Assembly: GCF_900188435.1 (NCBI RefSeq)
Contig: NZ_FYFA01000001.1
Coordinates: 1,860,001 to 1,924,000 of the forward strand
DNA from: Marinobacter sp. es.048
GTDB taxonomy: Bacteria; Pseudomonadota; Gammaproteobacteria; Pseudomonadales; Oleiphilaceae
Reading direction: 5' to 3'
DNA: 64,000 bases
This document shows positions 26,552 to 35,391 of this stretch, one piece after another (position 1 is the stretch's first letter; the number at the start of each line of letters is the position of its first letter). The notes beneath the pieces were generated by a model. That model ran no database searches, had not been told where the DNA came from, and saw nothing but the letters and a program-made list of their open reading frames with translations. A program made the position numbers and the translations under genes.

Positions 26552-27328
26552 ATGCATTACAGCTCCATCCTTCCGGATGTCATCAAGGTAGCAGACGAGG
26601 CCAGCGAGAAAGTGCTGCATATCTATCAGTCAGACTTCAAAGTGAACTACAAAGCAGACGATTCGCCCATCACAGCTGCAGACACCGCCGCCCACGACAT
26701 CATCACCCGTGGGCTGCGCAGAATTAGCCGGGATATCCCTATCCTTTCGGAGGAGGGCAACGATATCCCTTGGGAAGAGCGCAAGCACTGGCGCCGGTTC
26801 TGGCTGGTGGACCCCGTCGACGGTACCAAGGACTTCACACAGCGCACAGGGGAGTTCACTGTGAACATCGCCATGATTGAGGACGGTGAGCCAGTTATGG
26901 GTGTGGTCATTGCTCCTGCTTTGAAGGAAGCCTACTGGGGTGTGGTCGGTGAGGGCGCCCATATGCGTGATCGCACAGGCAAAGTTCACAGAATTCGGGT
27001 GGCGGAGCCCAAAGACGTAAAGCGTGTTGTGGCCAGCAAAAATCACCTTAACCCGGAAACCAGAGCGTTTATCGATAAGCTCGGAGAGCACGAACTTGTG
27101 CAGGCTGGCAGCTCGTTAAAGTTTTGTCGCATAGCCGAGGGGCACGCAGATATATACCCACGTATGGGACCCACCTGTGAGTGGGACACAGGCGCAGCAC
27201 AGGCTGTGCTGGCGGCGGCCGGTGGGAAAGTTCAAACGGTGGATGGCAAACCTCTGAAATACGGTAAACAAGATGTGTTAAATCCGTATTTCGTTGCGGC
27301 AGGAAGCTGGTACCTTCCGCAGCCATGA
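26552..27328 (+). CDS. cysQ: 3'(2'),5'-bisphosphate nucleotidase CysQ
   Basis: A 258-residue inositol-monophosphatase-superfamily enzyme that removes the 3'-phosphate of PAP/PAPS and so recycles a sulfate-assimilation by-product. Metal-site residues are in the SEEGND block and the DPVDGTKDF signature; the WDTGAAQAVL block binds substrate. Length and motif order are normal. Its stop overlaps the rfaH start (ATGA), so cysQ and rfaH are one translational unit. Confidence 0.93.
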   Translation: MHYSSILPDVIKVADEASEKVLHIYQSDFKVNYKADDSPITAADTAAHDIITRGLRRISRDIPILSEEGNDIPWEERKHWRRFWLVDPVDGTKDFTQRTGEFTVNIAMIEDGEPVMGVVIAPALKEAYWGVVGEGAHMRDRTGKVHRIRVAEPKDVKRVVASKNHLNPETRAFIDKLGEHELVQAGSSLKFCRIAEGHADIYPRMGPTCEWDTGAAQAVLAAAGGKVQTVDGKPLKYGKQDVLNPYFVAAGSWYLPQP

Positions 27329-27804
27329 CATGGTTCGCACTTCAGCACAAGCCCGCCCAGGGCGACCGAGCCCTTACACATCTCCAGAATCAGGATATCG
27401 CCTGCTTCTACCCGAAAATTACAGTGGAGAAAATCAAGGCCGGCAAGCGTACAAAGAAGCTTGAGCCGCTATTTCCCGGTTACTTGTTCGTGAACCTGGA
27501 ACAATCGGATCCTGTTTGGGCAAAGCTGCGCTCTACTCGCGGTGTGCTCAGGATTGTGGGTTTTGCCAACAAGCCTGCAGCTATAAGTGATGATGTAATC
27601 ATGCACATAAAGAAAAGCTTGGATTCAGTTGCAGAGCAGGGCGGCATCAAACCCGGCCAGGCTGTGCAATTGAACGACGGGCCATTTGAAGGTATCAATG
27701 CCATTTTTCAGGCATACGACGGTGAGGCGCGTGCAATAGTGCTGATCAACTTCATGCAGAAGCAGCAGAGGGTAAAGGTTCCGGTCTCGGCTTTAAAAAA
27801 CTGA
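27325..27804 (+). CDS. rfaH: Transcription antitermination factor RfaH
   Basis: A 159-residue NusG paralogue with an N-terminal NGN domain (FALQHKPAQGDRALTHL opening; PLFPGYLFVNL core at about 48-60) and a C-terminal KOW domain (about 108-159). The C-terminal MQKQQRVKVPVSAL is typical of RfaH rather than NusG, and the length is that of RfaH (E. coli 162). RfaH loads at ops elements, suppresses pausing and Rho termination across long surface-glycan operons, and recruits ribosomes through S10. Here an exact ops lies 1.1 kb downstream within the first codons of wzi, making the neighbouring locus its obvious target. Confidence 0.92.
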   Translation: MTWFALQHKPAQGDRALTHLQNQDIACFYPKITVEKIKAGKRTKKLEPLFPGYLFVNLEQSDPVWAKLRSTRGVLRIVGFANKPAAISDDVIMHIKKSLDSVAEQGGIKPGQAVQLNDGPFEGINAIFQAYDGEARAIVLINFMQKQQRVKVPVSALKN

Positions 27805-27895
27805 AGATACTATCGCGCGCGGAACTGACTCGCAGCTCCAATCTCAGGCTGTAGTCGGTGTGCAGCCACAATAATTAGAGGAAAGATGAATTAAT

Positions 27896-28654
27896 ATGGA
27901 AGAACGACAGCGCTCCGTTAAACACGCCCATGACGATGAAATCAGCCTTGTAGACCTGGCTTCAACTTTTTTGAAGCGCCGTCGAATTTTCTACGTTGTT
28001 TTTCTGGTTACCCTTGCGGCGGGTGTCCTGTACGCGACTCTAATGCCAGAGAAGTATGATTACGTTAGCTTGTTAAAGCTGGCGGAGAAGGAAACAGGGA
28101 GCTTCATCGAGAAGCCGGCCTCTGTGATAGCCACACTCGAGAATCGCTGGTTTCCTGAGATTGAGGCCGCTTACCTCGCCGAGCACGATCAGCCGCTTCC
28201 TTTCGAAGTGAGCTTTTCGAATCCCGAGAATACGGGACTCATTCGCATTGTCTCTGAAGCCAAGCCGGCAGGGTCTGAGGGCGTTAAGCAGATTCACGCT
28301 GCACTCATTGAGAATCTGGAGCAGACCCAATCGATTGCGGTATCTACCCTTAAAAGTAACCTGGAAAGACAAATCGAATCTTTGACCTCAACCATTGACA
28401 GGTTGGAAGGCTCTCAGGACGTGGGAGCGGCGATAGCTGACGCAGTGAATAAGCGGCTGTCCCTTGAAGTGCTTCTCCTTTCAATTCAACCGGCAGAACT
28501 TCTGGTGCTCAACCGCCAAATGGCAGAAAGGAAGGGCCCCGCGAGGAGCCTGATTGTTGTTTTGGCTGCCATGCTGGGTTTAATGGGCGGTATATTTATT
28601 TCGTTTTTAGCTGAATTTGTAAGCTTGGTAAGAGCCAACCTGAATGAAATATAG
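27896..28654 (+). CDS. Wzz/chain-length-determinant family protein
   Basis: A 252-residue polysaccharide co-polymerase of the Wzz type. TM1 is at about residues 33-52, a periplasmic region spans ~53-215, and TM2 is at about 222-242 with the Pro/Gly-rich end (GLMGGIF). The short periplasmic domain, with a coiled-coil segment (NLERQIESLTSTIDRLEG), is smaller than classical Wzz. GAGGAAAG precedes the start; a two-codon mini-frame (ATG AAT TAA, 27886-27894) sits just before it. It lies 91 bases after rfaH and 220 bases before the ops-bearing wzi, so it probably belongs to the cysQ-rfaH unit rather than to the RfaH-dependent operon. Confidence 0.82.
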   Translation: MEERQRSVKHAHDDEISLVDLASTFLKRRRIFYVVFLVTLAAGVLYATLMPEKYDYVSLLKLAEKETGSFIEKPASVIATLENRWFPEIEAAYLAEHDQPLPFEVSFSNPENTGLIRIVSEAKPAGSEGVKQIHAALIENLEQTQSIAVSTLKSNLERQIESLTSTIDRLEGSQDVGAAIADAVNKRLSLEVLLLSIQPAELLVLNRQMAERKGPARSLIVVLAAMLGLMGGIFISFLAEFVSLVRANLNEI

Positions 28655-28874
28655 GCGATAAGGTTGAGGTTCCGAACCTTTAACAAATCTTTACCTCCAT
28701 AACCCTCTGATAACCAATGTGGCAGACTTTTTGTCACTTGCTTGTCATAGGCATTGCCGTAAAATCTTCACGCTTCTGAAACAGTTCATTCATCTACCGA
28801 CAAGGATGCAGTTGGGAGTCAGTTGTCCCCTTCCTTTTGTCTGTTTCCTGTCATTTGTCAGATAATCCAATCTT

Positions 28875-30356
28875 ATGACCTTAAAACACTGGGCCCTGGT
28901 CGGTGGGGCGGTAGCGTGTCTGACAAGTTTGTCTGTCTCGGCGGCCCCCTGGCTGGAGCCGGGTGATTCGAGGGCGAGATTTGCGGCCCAGAAACTGGCA
29001 GACCGCGGCCATATGGACCGCACTATCAGCACCTGGCCAATAATGTGGAATACGGTCCACAGTGGGCTGGAGGACAGCGTCAGTTTCGATCAGACCTCGG
29101 TGGGCTCCGCTGCCGCCTACCTGCGCTTTGAGAAGGAACAGCAGGCTCAACAGGGCAGGCGGGGCGAGTACAGCCTGTATGGCAGCAGCGAGATTCCCGG
29201 AGTGCGCGGTTTTGATCAGAATCCACTTGCGAAAGCCGGAACGGCAATCAATCTCCAGTGGCAAGGGGAAGTCTGGGCTCTAGGACTTAAGCCTTCATAC
29301 GCCCATCAGAGCGATGACGACGAAGAGCTTCGCCTGGATGGCAGCTACTTGGCAGCGGCCGCAGGAAACTGGGTGTTGGGCGCTGGAGCTATTGACCGTT
29401 GGTGGGGGCCCGGCTGGCAGTCCAGCCTCATTCTCTCCAACAACGCCCGCCCAATGCCGGCGCTTTGGATTAATCGGAAAAACACCCACGCCTTTGAAAC
29501 CCCATGGTTAAACTGGATCGGCCCGTGGCAGTTCACAGCACTTGCCGGCCAGTATGAAAGTGATCGTGCGGTACCCGATGCCAAAATGGTCGGAATGCGT
29601 TTTACGTTCCGCCCAATGAATGGCTTGGATATAGGTCTTTCCCGCGCGATCATGTTTGGCGGAGCAGGGCGGCCGGAAGGCTCATCCACCATCTGGAACG
29701 CCCTGATCGGCCGCGATAACGGACAGCTCGAAGAGAACGACCCGGGCAACCAGCTCGCCAGCATCGATGCCCGTTATGGATTTGCAATTGGCCAGCAGTC
29801 CATGGGTCTTTACGTCCAGATGATGGGCGAAGACGAAGCCGGAGCCTTCCCAGCCCGCAAATCCTGGCTCTTCGGTACGGACTGGACCACGCAGCTCTTT
29901 GCCGCAGACCAGCAGTGGTTTATTGAATACACCAACACCTTGGCGGATGACTTTCTGGGCGATGCCATACCTAACATTACCTATGACCATTTCCGTTACC
30001 GCTCTGGCTACCGCTATTACGGGCGTAGTATGGCAGCCAGCTTCGACGGCGACGCAGAAGCCGTTACCATTGGCGCCCTGAACTTCTTCGACAACGGCGC
30101 CAATCTGACTGCAAAGGTGACATACGCCAGGCTGAACAAAGATGGTGCAAGCCGCACGGTTGTGACTGATGAGGACATCTTTTATAACGTACCCGAGGGT
30201 GACCAAAACGTCGCTATTCTTGATTTCGGATACGGCAGTCGCTTCTTGAATGGCTGGCTGGATTTGAACTTCCAGGCAACCGAAAAGAAAATCCAGTACT
30301 TGGGTGGCGAGAAAGAGCAATGGTCTGTGGGAGCCACCTGGATCTACCGATTCTAA
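28875..30356 (+). CDS. wzi: Capsule assembly Wzi family outer-membrane protein
   Basis: A 493-residue protein with a signal peptide (residues 1-23, ending SVSA-AP) and a Wzi-like barrel (about 25-493) rich in aromatic strands and ending in WIYRF. Wzi proteins anchor capsule or exopolysaccharide at the cell surface. The ATG at 28875 is the only start compatible with the signal peptide (the frame is closed by TAA just upstream). No Shine-Dalgarno is visible in the 20 bases before it, and GATAAT at 28861-28866 with a weak TTGTCT 18 bases upstream could even be a promoter giving an almost leaderless message. The ops element sits at codons 11-15. It is the first gene of the long locus; the SLBB export gene follows after 33 bases. 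Confidence 0.9.
   Translation: MTLKHWALVGGAVACLTSLSVSAAPWLEPGDSRARFAAQKLADRGHMDRTISTWPIMWNTVHSGLEDSVSFDQTSVGSAAAYLRFEKEQQAQQGRRGEYSLYGSSEIPGVRGFDQNPLAKAGTAINLQWQGEVWALGLKPSYAHQSDDDEELRLDGSYLAAAAGNWVLGAGAIDRWWGPGWQSSLILSNNARPMPALWINRKNTHAFETPWLNWIGPWQFTALAGQYESDRAVPDAKMVGMRFTFRPMNGLDIGLSRAIMFGGAGRPEGSSTIWNALIGRDNGQLEENDPGNQLASIDARYGFAIGQQSMGLYVQMMGEDEAGAFPARKSWLFGTDWTTQLFAADQQWFIEYTNTLADDFLGDAIPNITYDHFRYRSGYRYYGRSMAASFDGDAEAVTIGALNFFDNGANLTAKVTYARLNKDGASRTVVTDEDIFYNVPEGDQNVAILDFGYGSRFLNGWLDLNFQATEKKIQYLGGEKEQWSVGATWIYRF
28907..28918 (+). promoter_or_regulatory. ops element (RfaH recruitment site) inside wzi
   Basis: GGCGGTAGCGTG matches the core ops element 12 of 12. It starts 33 bases into the wzi frame and encodes part of the signal peptide (GAVAC region). 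A purine/G-rich tract precedes it, as in JUMPstart sequences. The location within coding DNA is unusual, since E. coli ops sites lie in untranslated leaders. The rfaH gene itself is 1.1 kb upstream. Confidence 0.9.
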
Positions 30357-30389
30357 ATTTTACCGAACCAAACCGCCGGATTTATACCT

Positions 30390-33089
30390 GTGAAGCTTAA
30401 GAACCTATTGCTCCCATTGGCTCTTCTGCTGCCAATGGCCGCGACTGCCCAGTCCATCAGTCCTGCCCAGATTGAGCAGTTCAAGAACCTGCCCAAAGCC
30501 CAGCAAGAGGCCCTGGCCCGGCAGTACGGTATAGACCTTGATGGCTTACAGGGTCGCAGTCAGAGCCAGCAGCGCCCTGAAAATGTTGATGTTGTTGAAC
30601 CTCAACAAGGCAGTGGGGGTGACAACCAACGGAGGATGCAACAAGAACAGGAAGAGCTACAAAAAGAGGAAGAACAGGCCCGTAAAAACGGGGGCCTGAA
30701 ACCCTTCGGATATGACCTTTTTGCGGGTAGCCCCACCACCTTTGCTCCGGTAACGGAAATTCCGGTTCCCAACAACTACACCCTTGGTCCCGGTGATGTG
30801 CTTCGCGTCCAATTGTGGGGCAAAGAGAATCGACAGCTTGAGCTGCCAGTCAGCCGCGATGGCTCTATCAGCTTCCCGAATTCCGGCCCTCTCAGCGTTG
30901 CAGGCCTGAGCTTCGATGAAGCCCGGCAACAGATTCGCAAACGGGTCTCCGAGCAATACATCGGCGTGGAGGCCAGTGTTTCTCTCGGCGAATTGCGCAG
31001 CATGCGAGTCTTCGTTCTCGGCGAAGCCCGAAATCCAGGCTCTTACACCGTGAGCTCTCTGTCCACTATAACCAACGCCCTGTATGTTTCAGGCGGCGTA
31101 AAACAGTCCGGATCTTTGCGTGCCGTTCAGCATAAGCGCAACGGCAAGCTTATCGCTACTCTGGATCTGTATGACCTGCTTCTCAAGGGTGACAGCTCTG
31201 GCGACAACCGCCTTCAGCCCGGGGATGTTATTTTCATTCCACCGATTGGCAACCGGGCAGGCATTGATGGCGAAGTATACCGGCCCGCCCTTTACGAACT
31301 GGAAGACAAAACCAGCCTCAAAGAACTGGTACGCCTGGCTGGGGGACTTACACCCCAGGCTTACCCGGAGCGTGTAAAAATTGAGCGCACCAACGAAGAC
31401 TTTCTGAGAATCATCGCCGAAGCGGACTACACGGAGCAGAAGGGGCGGCGTGCTCGGGTTTTGCCGGGGGACCGCATTACCATAGCCTCTATTGCCAACA
31501 TCACCGGTCAGTATGTAGAAATCCGTGGCGCAGCCACCCGCCCTGGGCGCTATGCGTTCATAGCCGGCATGAGGGTGTCATCGGTTCTCAAGAACCTGCG
31601 CAACGACCTACTGCCTGCGGCAGATCGCGATGTAGCTCTTCTCGTAAGAGAGTCCGCGGATGATCAGCTGAGCACTCAGGTGATTGATCTGCGCAGTGCC
31701 CTTCGTAACCCTGGCAGTTCAGCGGACCTCATCTTTGAGGAGAGGGACCAACTATTGGTGTTTTCTGATCTCGAGAAAACAGAGCTCGATGAAAGGGCTC
31801 TGAGATACGAGGAATATCAAGATTTGCGGGAGCGCCTGGCGAAAGGTGAGCGGATTTCGAAACCGTCCGAGCGCCAGCTGGCGGATCTGCGCCCCCAACA
31901 ACGGGAAGAACTCCAGCAAAACTATGAGGAGCGCCGTTGGCTTGCCATGCTGGAGCGAGAGCAACTAACTGAAAGTGAACAGGACGAGCTCCGGCAGCTG
32001 CAGGACGCAAAGCGAGAGAAACTACTGCCAGGGCTGCTGAAGCAGTTGCGCATTCAGGCAACGCCTCTTGAACCTGCCTCTTTTGTCACCATATCCGGCG
32101 AGGTTCGCTACCCGGGTGAATACCCTATCCCGGAAAACGGCGGGCTTGCCGATGTGATTGCTCTTGCTGGAGGGCTGAAAGATTCAGCATCTCTACTTAC
32201 GGCGGAGTTGGCCAGATCGGAGCTCACAGAAGAGGGCGACCGCAGAGTGATCACCCGCCAGATTGCGTTAGCGGAAGCAATGACAGGCGAGACCCGGCAA
32301 TTGCTCCAGAGCCGTGATGCCATCTTGATCCAGCCAACGCCGGATTTTGACAAACAATACCGAATCACGCTTTCCGGTGAAGTGCGCTACCCCGGAGAGT
32401 ACACCTTCGGTGAAGGCGAAACTCTGAGGGACGTTATTGTTCGTGCTGGTGGTCTGACCGAAAACGCTTTCCCCAAAGGGGCGGTATTTACCCGCCAGAA
32501 ACTTCGACAGTTGGAGGCCCAGCGCCTGCAGGAGGCAGAGGAGCGCCTCCAAGGGGATCTTCTAGGGGTGCAGCTTCAAGGTGACAGCTTCGGTGGTCAG
32601 AATGCTCAGCGGGTCCAACAGGTTCAGGGCTTACTGGAAGACGTCCAGAACAGCCGACCTGTAGGCCGCATGGTGATCGACCTTGCTGCCGTCATGCAGG
32701 ATCAAGATTATCAGAGCATTCGCTTGCAGGATGGCGATACCTTGAACGTTCCCAACATACCGCAGTCGGTTTCCGTGTTCGGGGAGGTACAGTTCCCGAC
32801 CAGTCATTTGCACCAAGCAGGCCTGACCGTGGATGACTACCTTGAGCGCTCTGGGGGCCCGACTCGCCAGGCGGATGACAGCAGAGTGTACGTTGTGAAG
32901 GCGGACGGCTCTGTGATGCTGCCGGAGCAAAGCCGTTGGTTTGGTGGCCGTAGCCAGCAACTGGAACCGGGGGACACGATCATCATGCCGATTGATGTGG
33001 ACCGCCTGAATCAGTTGGAGTTGTGGAGCAACGTCAGCCAGATTGTTTACCAGATGGCGCTGGGTGCAGCAGCAGTGGGGAATTTGTGA
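30390..33089 (+). CDS. Large SLBB-domain polysaccharide export protein (Wza-like)
   Basis: An 899-residue exported protein: signal peptide residues 1-20, then a Gln-rich linker and a charged coil to about 110. A Poly_export domain (about 125-205, PNNYTLGPGDVLRVQLWG) is followed by several SLBB domains, seen as repeated V-x-G-E-V/A-R-x-P-G-x-Y blocks at about residues 210, 370, 570, 660 and 810. Helical, Glu/Gln/Arg-rich inserts separate some of them (about 460-555 and 700-745). It is far larger than E. coli Wza (379) and resembles the WbfF-type proteins of Vibrio and Shewanella surface-polysaccharide loci. The GTG start is used, with a weak ribosome-binding site. The stop overlaps the next start (TGATG). 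Confidence 0.88.
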   Translation: MKLKNLLLPLALLLPMAATAQSISPAQIEQFKNLPKAQQEALARQYGIDLDGLQGRSQSQQRPENVDVVEPQQGSGGDNQRRMQQEQEELQKEEEQARKNGGLKPFGYDLFAGSPTTFAPVTEIPVPNNYTLGPGDVLRVQLWGKENRQLELPVSRDGSISFPNSGPLSVAGLSFDEARQQIRKRVSEQYIGVEASVSLGELRSMRVFVLGEARNPGSYTVSSLSTITNALYVSGGVKQSGSLRAVQHKRNGKLIATLDLYDLLLKGDSSGDNRLQPGDVIFIPPIGNRAGIDGEVYRPALYELEDKTSLKELVRLAGGLTPQAYPERVKIERTNEDFLRIIAEADYTEQKGRRARVLPGDRITIASIANITGQYVEIRGAATRPGRYAFIAGMRVSSVLKNLRNDLLPAADRDVALLVRESADDQLSTQVIDLRSALRNPGSSADLIFEERDQLLVFSDLEKTELDERALRYEEYQDLRERLAKGERISKPSERQLADLRPQQREELQQNYEERRWLAMLEREQLTESEQDELRQLQDAKREKLLPGLLKQLRIQATPLEPASFVTISGEVRYPGEYPIPENGGLADVIALAGGLKDSASLLTAELARSELTEEGDRRVITRQIALAEAMTGETRQLLQSRDAILIQPTPDFDKQYRITLSGEVRYPGEYTFGEGETLRDVIVRAGGLTENAFPKGAVFTRQKLRQLEAQRLQEAEERLQGDLLGVQLQGDSFGGQNAQRVQQVQGLLEDVQNSRPVGRMVIDLAAVMQDQDYQSIRLQDGDTLNVPNIPQSVSVFGEVQFPTSHLHQAGLTVDDYLERSGGPTRQADDSRVYVVKADGSVMLPEQSRWFGGRSQQLEPGDTIIMPIDVDRLNQLELWSNVSQIVYQMALGAAAVGNL

Positions 33090-34090
33090 TGACCAAGTTT
33101 GAATCGGCAAGTCAGCCTGGGATAGGACAACACTACGGTCCAGATGATGAAATTGACTTGCGGGAGTTGTTCACAACTCTTTGGCGCGGCAAATGGATCA
33201 TGATTGTCGCCACCATTGCCTTCACAGTTGGGGCGGGGGTTTATGTCCTCTGTAAACCTAATATCTATCAGGCCAGCGTGTTGCTGGCCCCCTCTCAAGA
33301 AGACAGCCGCGCTGTCGGTGTGGGTGGCCAATTGGGTGGCTTGGCCAGCTTGGCCGGCATCAACTTGAGCGGTGGAGATTCCAATAAAACCGTGATGGCC
33401 AAACAGGTATTGCAGTCCCGTGCCTTTCTTACCGATTTCATGCATCGGCATAATCTCAGTGTGCCACTCATGGCGACCAAAGGTTGGGATATGGAGAGTC
33501 AGGAGTGGCTAGTCAATGGGGAGGTGTATGACCCCCGAGCCCGAGAGTGGCTGCAGGGCAAGGACGGGAAGAGCCAAAAGCCTACGGACTGGGATATGGT
33601 GAAGAAATTCAAGGAAGAGCACCTCAGCATTTCTGAAAATAAAGACACTGGCATGGTTACGGTGAGCATTAAAAGCCAGTCCCCGATAGCCGCCCAGCAG
33701 TGGGCTGAAAAGCTGGTGCAAGACATAAACGAACACATGCGCCAGCAAGATGTAGAAGATGCAGAAGCTCGAATTGCATACCTCGAAGAGAAGCTCAGCG
33801 AAACAAATATAGCTGGAATGCAGCAGGTGTTCTACCAGTTGATAGAAAGTGAAACTCGTACTGTCATGTTGGCCAATGCTCAGAATGAATACATTTTCAA
33901 AACCGTAGATCCGGCCGTGGTTCCTCAGGAAAAAAGCGAGCCTAATCGCGCGCTAATTGTAGTTCTGGCAGTTGTATTAGGAGGAATGCTTGGAGTTTTT
34001 GTTGTTTTCGTTCGGGTTTTTCTGAGCGGGCGAAGCGCCGGTAATGCTTCCAATGCAAACATCAGTGCAGGCTTTGATGAAAGAGCATAA
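33089..34090 (+). CDS. wzz: Wzz/FepE-type chain-length determinant protein
   Basis: A 333-residue polysaccharide co-polymerase. TM1 lies at about residues 40-60 after the typical cytoplasmic opening (DEIDLRELFTTLWRGKWIM), a periplasmic helical domain with a coiled coil spans ~60-285, and TM2 is at about 293-313 (RALIVVLAVVLGGMLGVF). It sets modal glycan length together with Wzy. The ATG at 33089 overlaps the SLBB stop; the longer upstream frame is not Wzz-like. It overlaps the flippase start by 14 bases. Confidence 0.9.
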   Translation: MTKFESASQPGIGQHYGPDDEIDLRELFTTLWRGKWIMIVATIAFTVGAGVYVLCKPNIYQASVLLAPSQEDSRAVGVGGQLGGLASLAGINLSGGDSNKTVMAKQVLQSRAFLTDFMHRHNLSVPLMATKGWDMESQEWLVNGEVYDPRAREWLQGKDGKSQKPTDWDMVKKFKEEHLSISENKDTGMVTVSIKSQSPIAAQQWAEKLVQDINEHMRQQDVEDAEARIAYLEEKLSETNIAGMQQVFYQLIESETRTVMLANAQNEYIFKTVDPAVVPQEKSEPNRALIVVLAVVLGGMLGVFVVFVRVFLSGRSAGNASNANISAGFDERA

Positions 34091-35339
34091 TGCTCGTGTA
34101 AAGCTCTTGAATATATCGATCCGAGCAATAACGCTGGGGTGTCGGTTTTTATTCATTTTTTTTCTGGCCAAGCTGCTTACACCCGCTGAAGTGGGCCTAT
34201 ATGGGTTGGTGACAGCAACCGTCGCCTATTCCCTATATTTTGTTGGTTTGGATTTTTACACTTACACAACACGTGAACTGGCATCGCATCCGCGCTTTGT
34301 GTGGGGCGGGCTACTGAAAAACCAGATCGTACTGTCGCTCGTGCTTTACGCAGTGGTATTGCCGGCTCTTTTGCTAGTATTCGTGAGTGAAATGCTGCCG
34401 TGGGAACTGGCCAAATGGTTTTTCATGCTCATTGTGTTGGAACACATCTGCCAGGAATTAACTCGACTGTTCATTGCTGTATCAGAGCAATTATCCGCAA
34501 GCATCGTATTGTTCCTGCGGCAAGGGACGTGGGCGATCGTAATAGTTTTAGCAATGCTTTATGAGGAGAGCTTGCGAAATCTGGACGCTGTGTTCGCAAC
34601 CTGGGTAATGGCCTGTGGTATCGCAATAGCTTTTTCAGTTCGAAAACTTCGCTCAATGGAGGTCAAGGGTTGGTCTGCCAGAATAGACAGAGAGTGGATC
34701 TGGCGTGGTATCAGAATTGCGCTACCTCTTCTGATAGCCACCCTGGCCATACGCGGCATATTCACCATTGATCGTTATTGGGTACAGTGGCTTGCGGGCT
34801 TGGAGATTGTTGGCGCCTATGTTTTGTTTATCGGGCTAGCAAGCACTTTAATGTCGTTTTTGGATGCTGGCGTTTTCTCTTTTGCCTATCCAGCGATGAT
34901 TGCTGCATACCAGCGAAATGAGCCGCAACGTTACCGCAAAAAAATGCGCGAAATGCTGTTACTAACTTTACTGTTTTCGTTCGGATTTGCCGTTGTCAGC
35001 GTCGTGGTCTTGCCTTATTTGCTTGATTGGTTGGGTAAAGATATATACTTGCAGAACCAAGTACTGTTTTATTGGCTGCTGCTGGCAACTATTCTCAATG
35101 CGCTGGGTATGGTTCCTCACTACGCGGTGTACTCCCAAAAACGCGACCGGTCAATTATTCAATCCCATCTGGCTGCACTGCCGGTTTTTATTGCAGTGAC
35201 GGCCCTGGTGGGCATCTGGAAGCCATTGTTCGCAGTGCCAATCGGTTTGTGTGCATCGCAGTTGTTTATAATCTTCTGGAAGGCTCGCGCCTACCTACAG
35301 TGTACGCCGCGCCCTTTCCTCGGCATCGCCAAGGCCTGA
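34077..35339 (+). CDS. wzx: Wzx-type lipid-linked oligosaccharide flippase
   Basis: A 420-residue polytopic protein with about 12 TM helices, belonging to the MOP/polysaccharide-biosynthesis family. The N-terminal LTPAEVGLYGLVTATVAYSL segment is typical. It should flip undecaprenyl-linked repeat units across the inner membrane. ATG 34077 was chosen (MKEHNARV, aligned with a basic N-terminus). Charged residues in TM regions (for example R at IRGIFTIDRYWV) fit Wzx. The reading frame overlaps wzz by 14 bases. Confidence 0.87.
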   Translation: MKEHNARVKLLNISIRAITLGCRFLFIFFLAKLLTPAEVGLYGLVTATVAYSLYFVGLDFYTYTTRELASHPRFVWGGLLKNQIVLSLVLYAVVLPALLLVFVSEMLPWELAKWFFMLIVLEHICQELTRLFIAVSEQLSASIVLFLRQGTWAIVIVLAMLYEESLRNLDAVFATWVMACGIAIAFSVRKLRSMEVKGWSARIDREWIWRGIRIALPLLIATLAIRGIFTIDRYWVQWLAGLEIVGAYVLFIGLASTLMSFLDAGVFSFAYPAMIAAYQRNEPQRYRKKMREMLLLTLLFSFGFAVVSVVVLPYLLDWLGKDIYLQNQVLFYWLLLATILNALGMVPHYAVYSQKRDRSIIQSHLAALPVFIAVTALVGIWKPLFAVPIGLCASQLFIIFWKARAYLQCTPRPFLGIAKA

Positions 35340-35391
35340 TGAATTCCCTAGAATTAGTCTGTCTAACGTTACCTCAAGTCAAGAGCCCTTT

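Noticed and set aside
28660..28680. Possible terminator after the short Wzz-like gene
   Set aside because: Only a 5-6 bp stem with no T run; too weak to call.
28837..28866. Promoter TTGTCT-18-GATAAT just upstream of wzi
   Set aside because: The -35 is poor and it would make a nearly leaderless message; recorded only as a possibility in the wzi entry.
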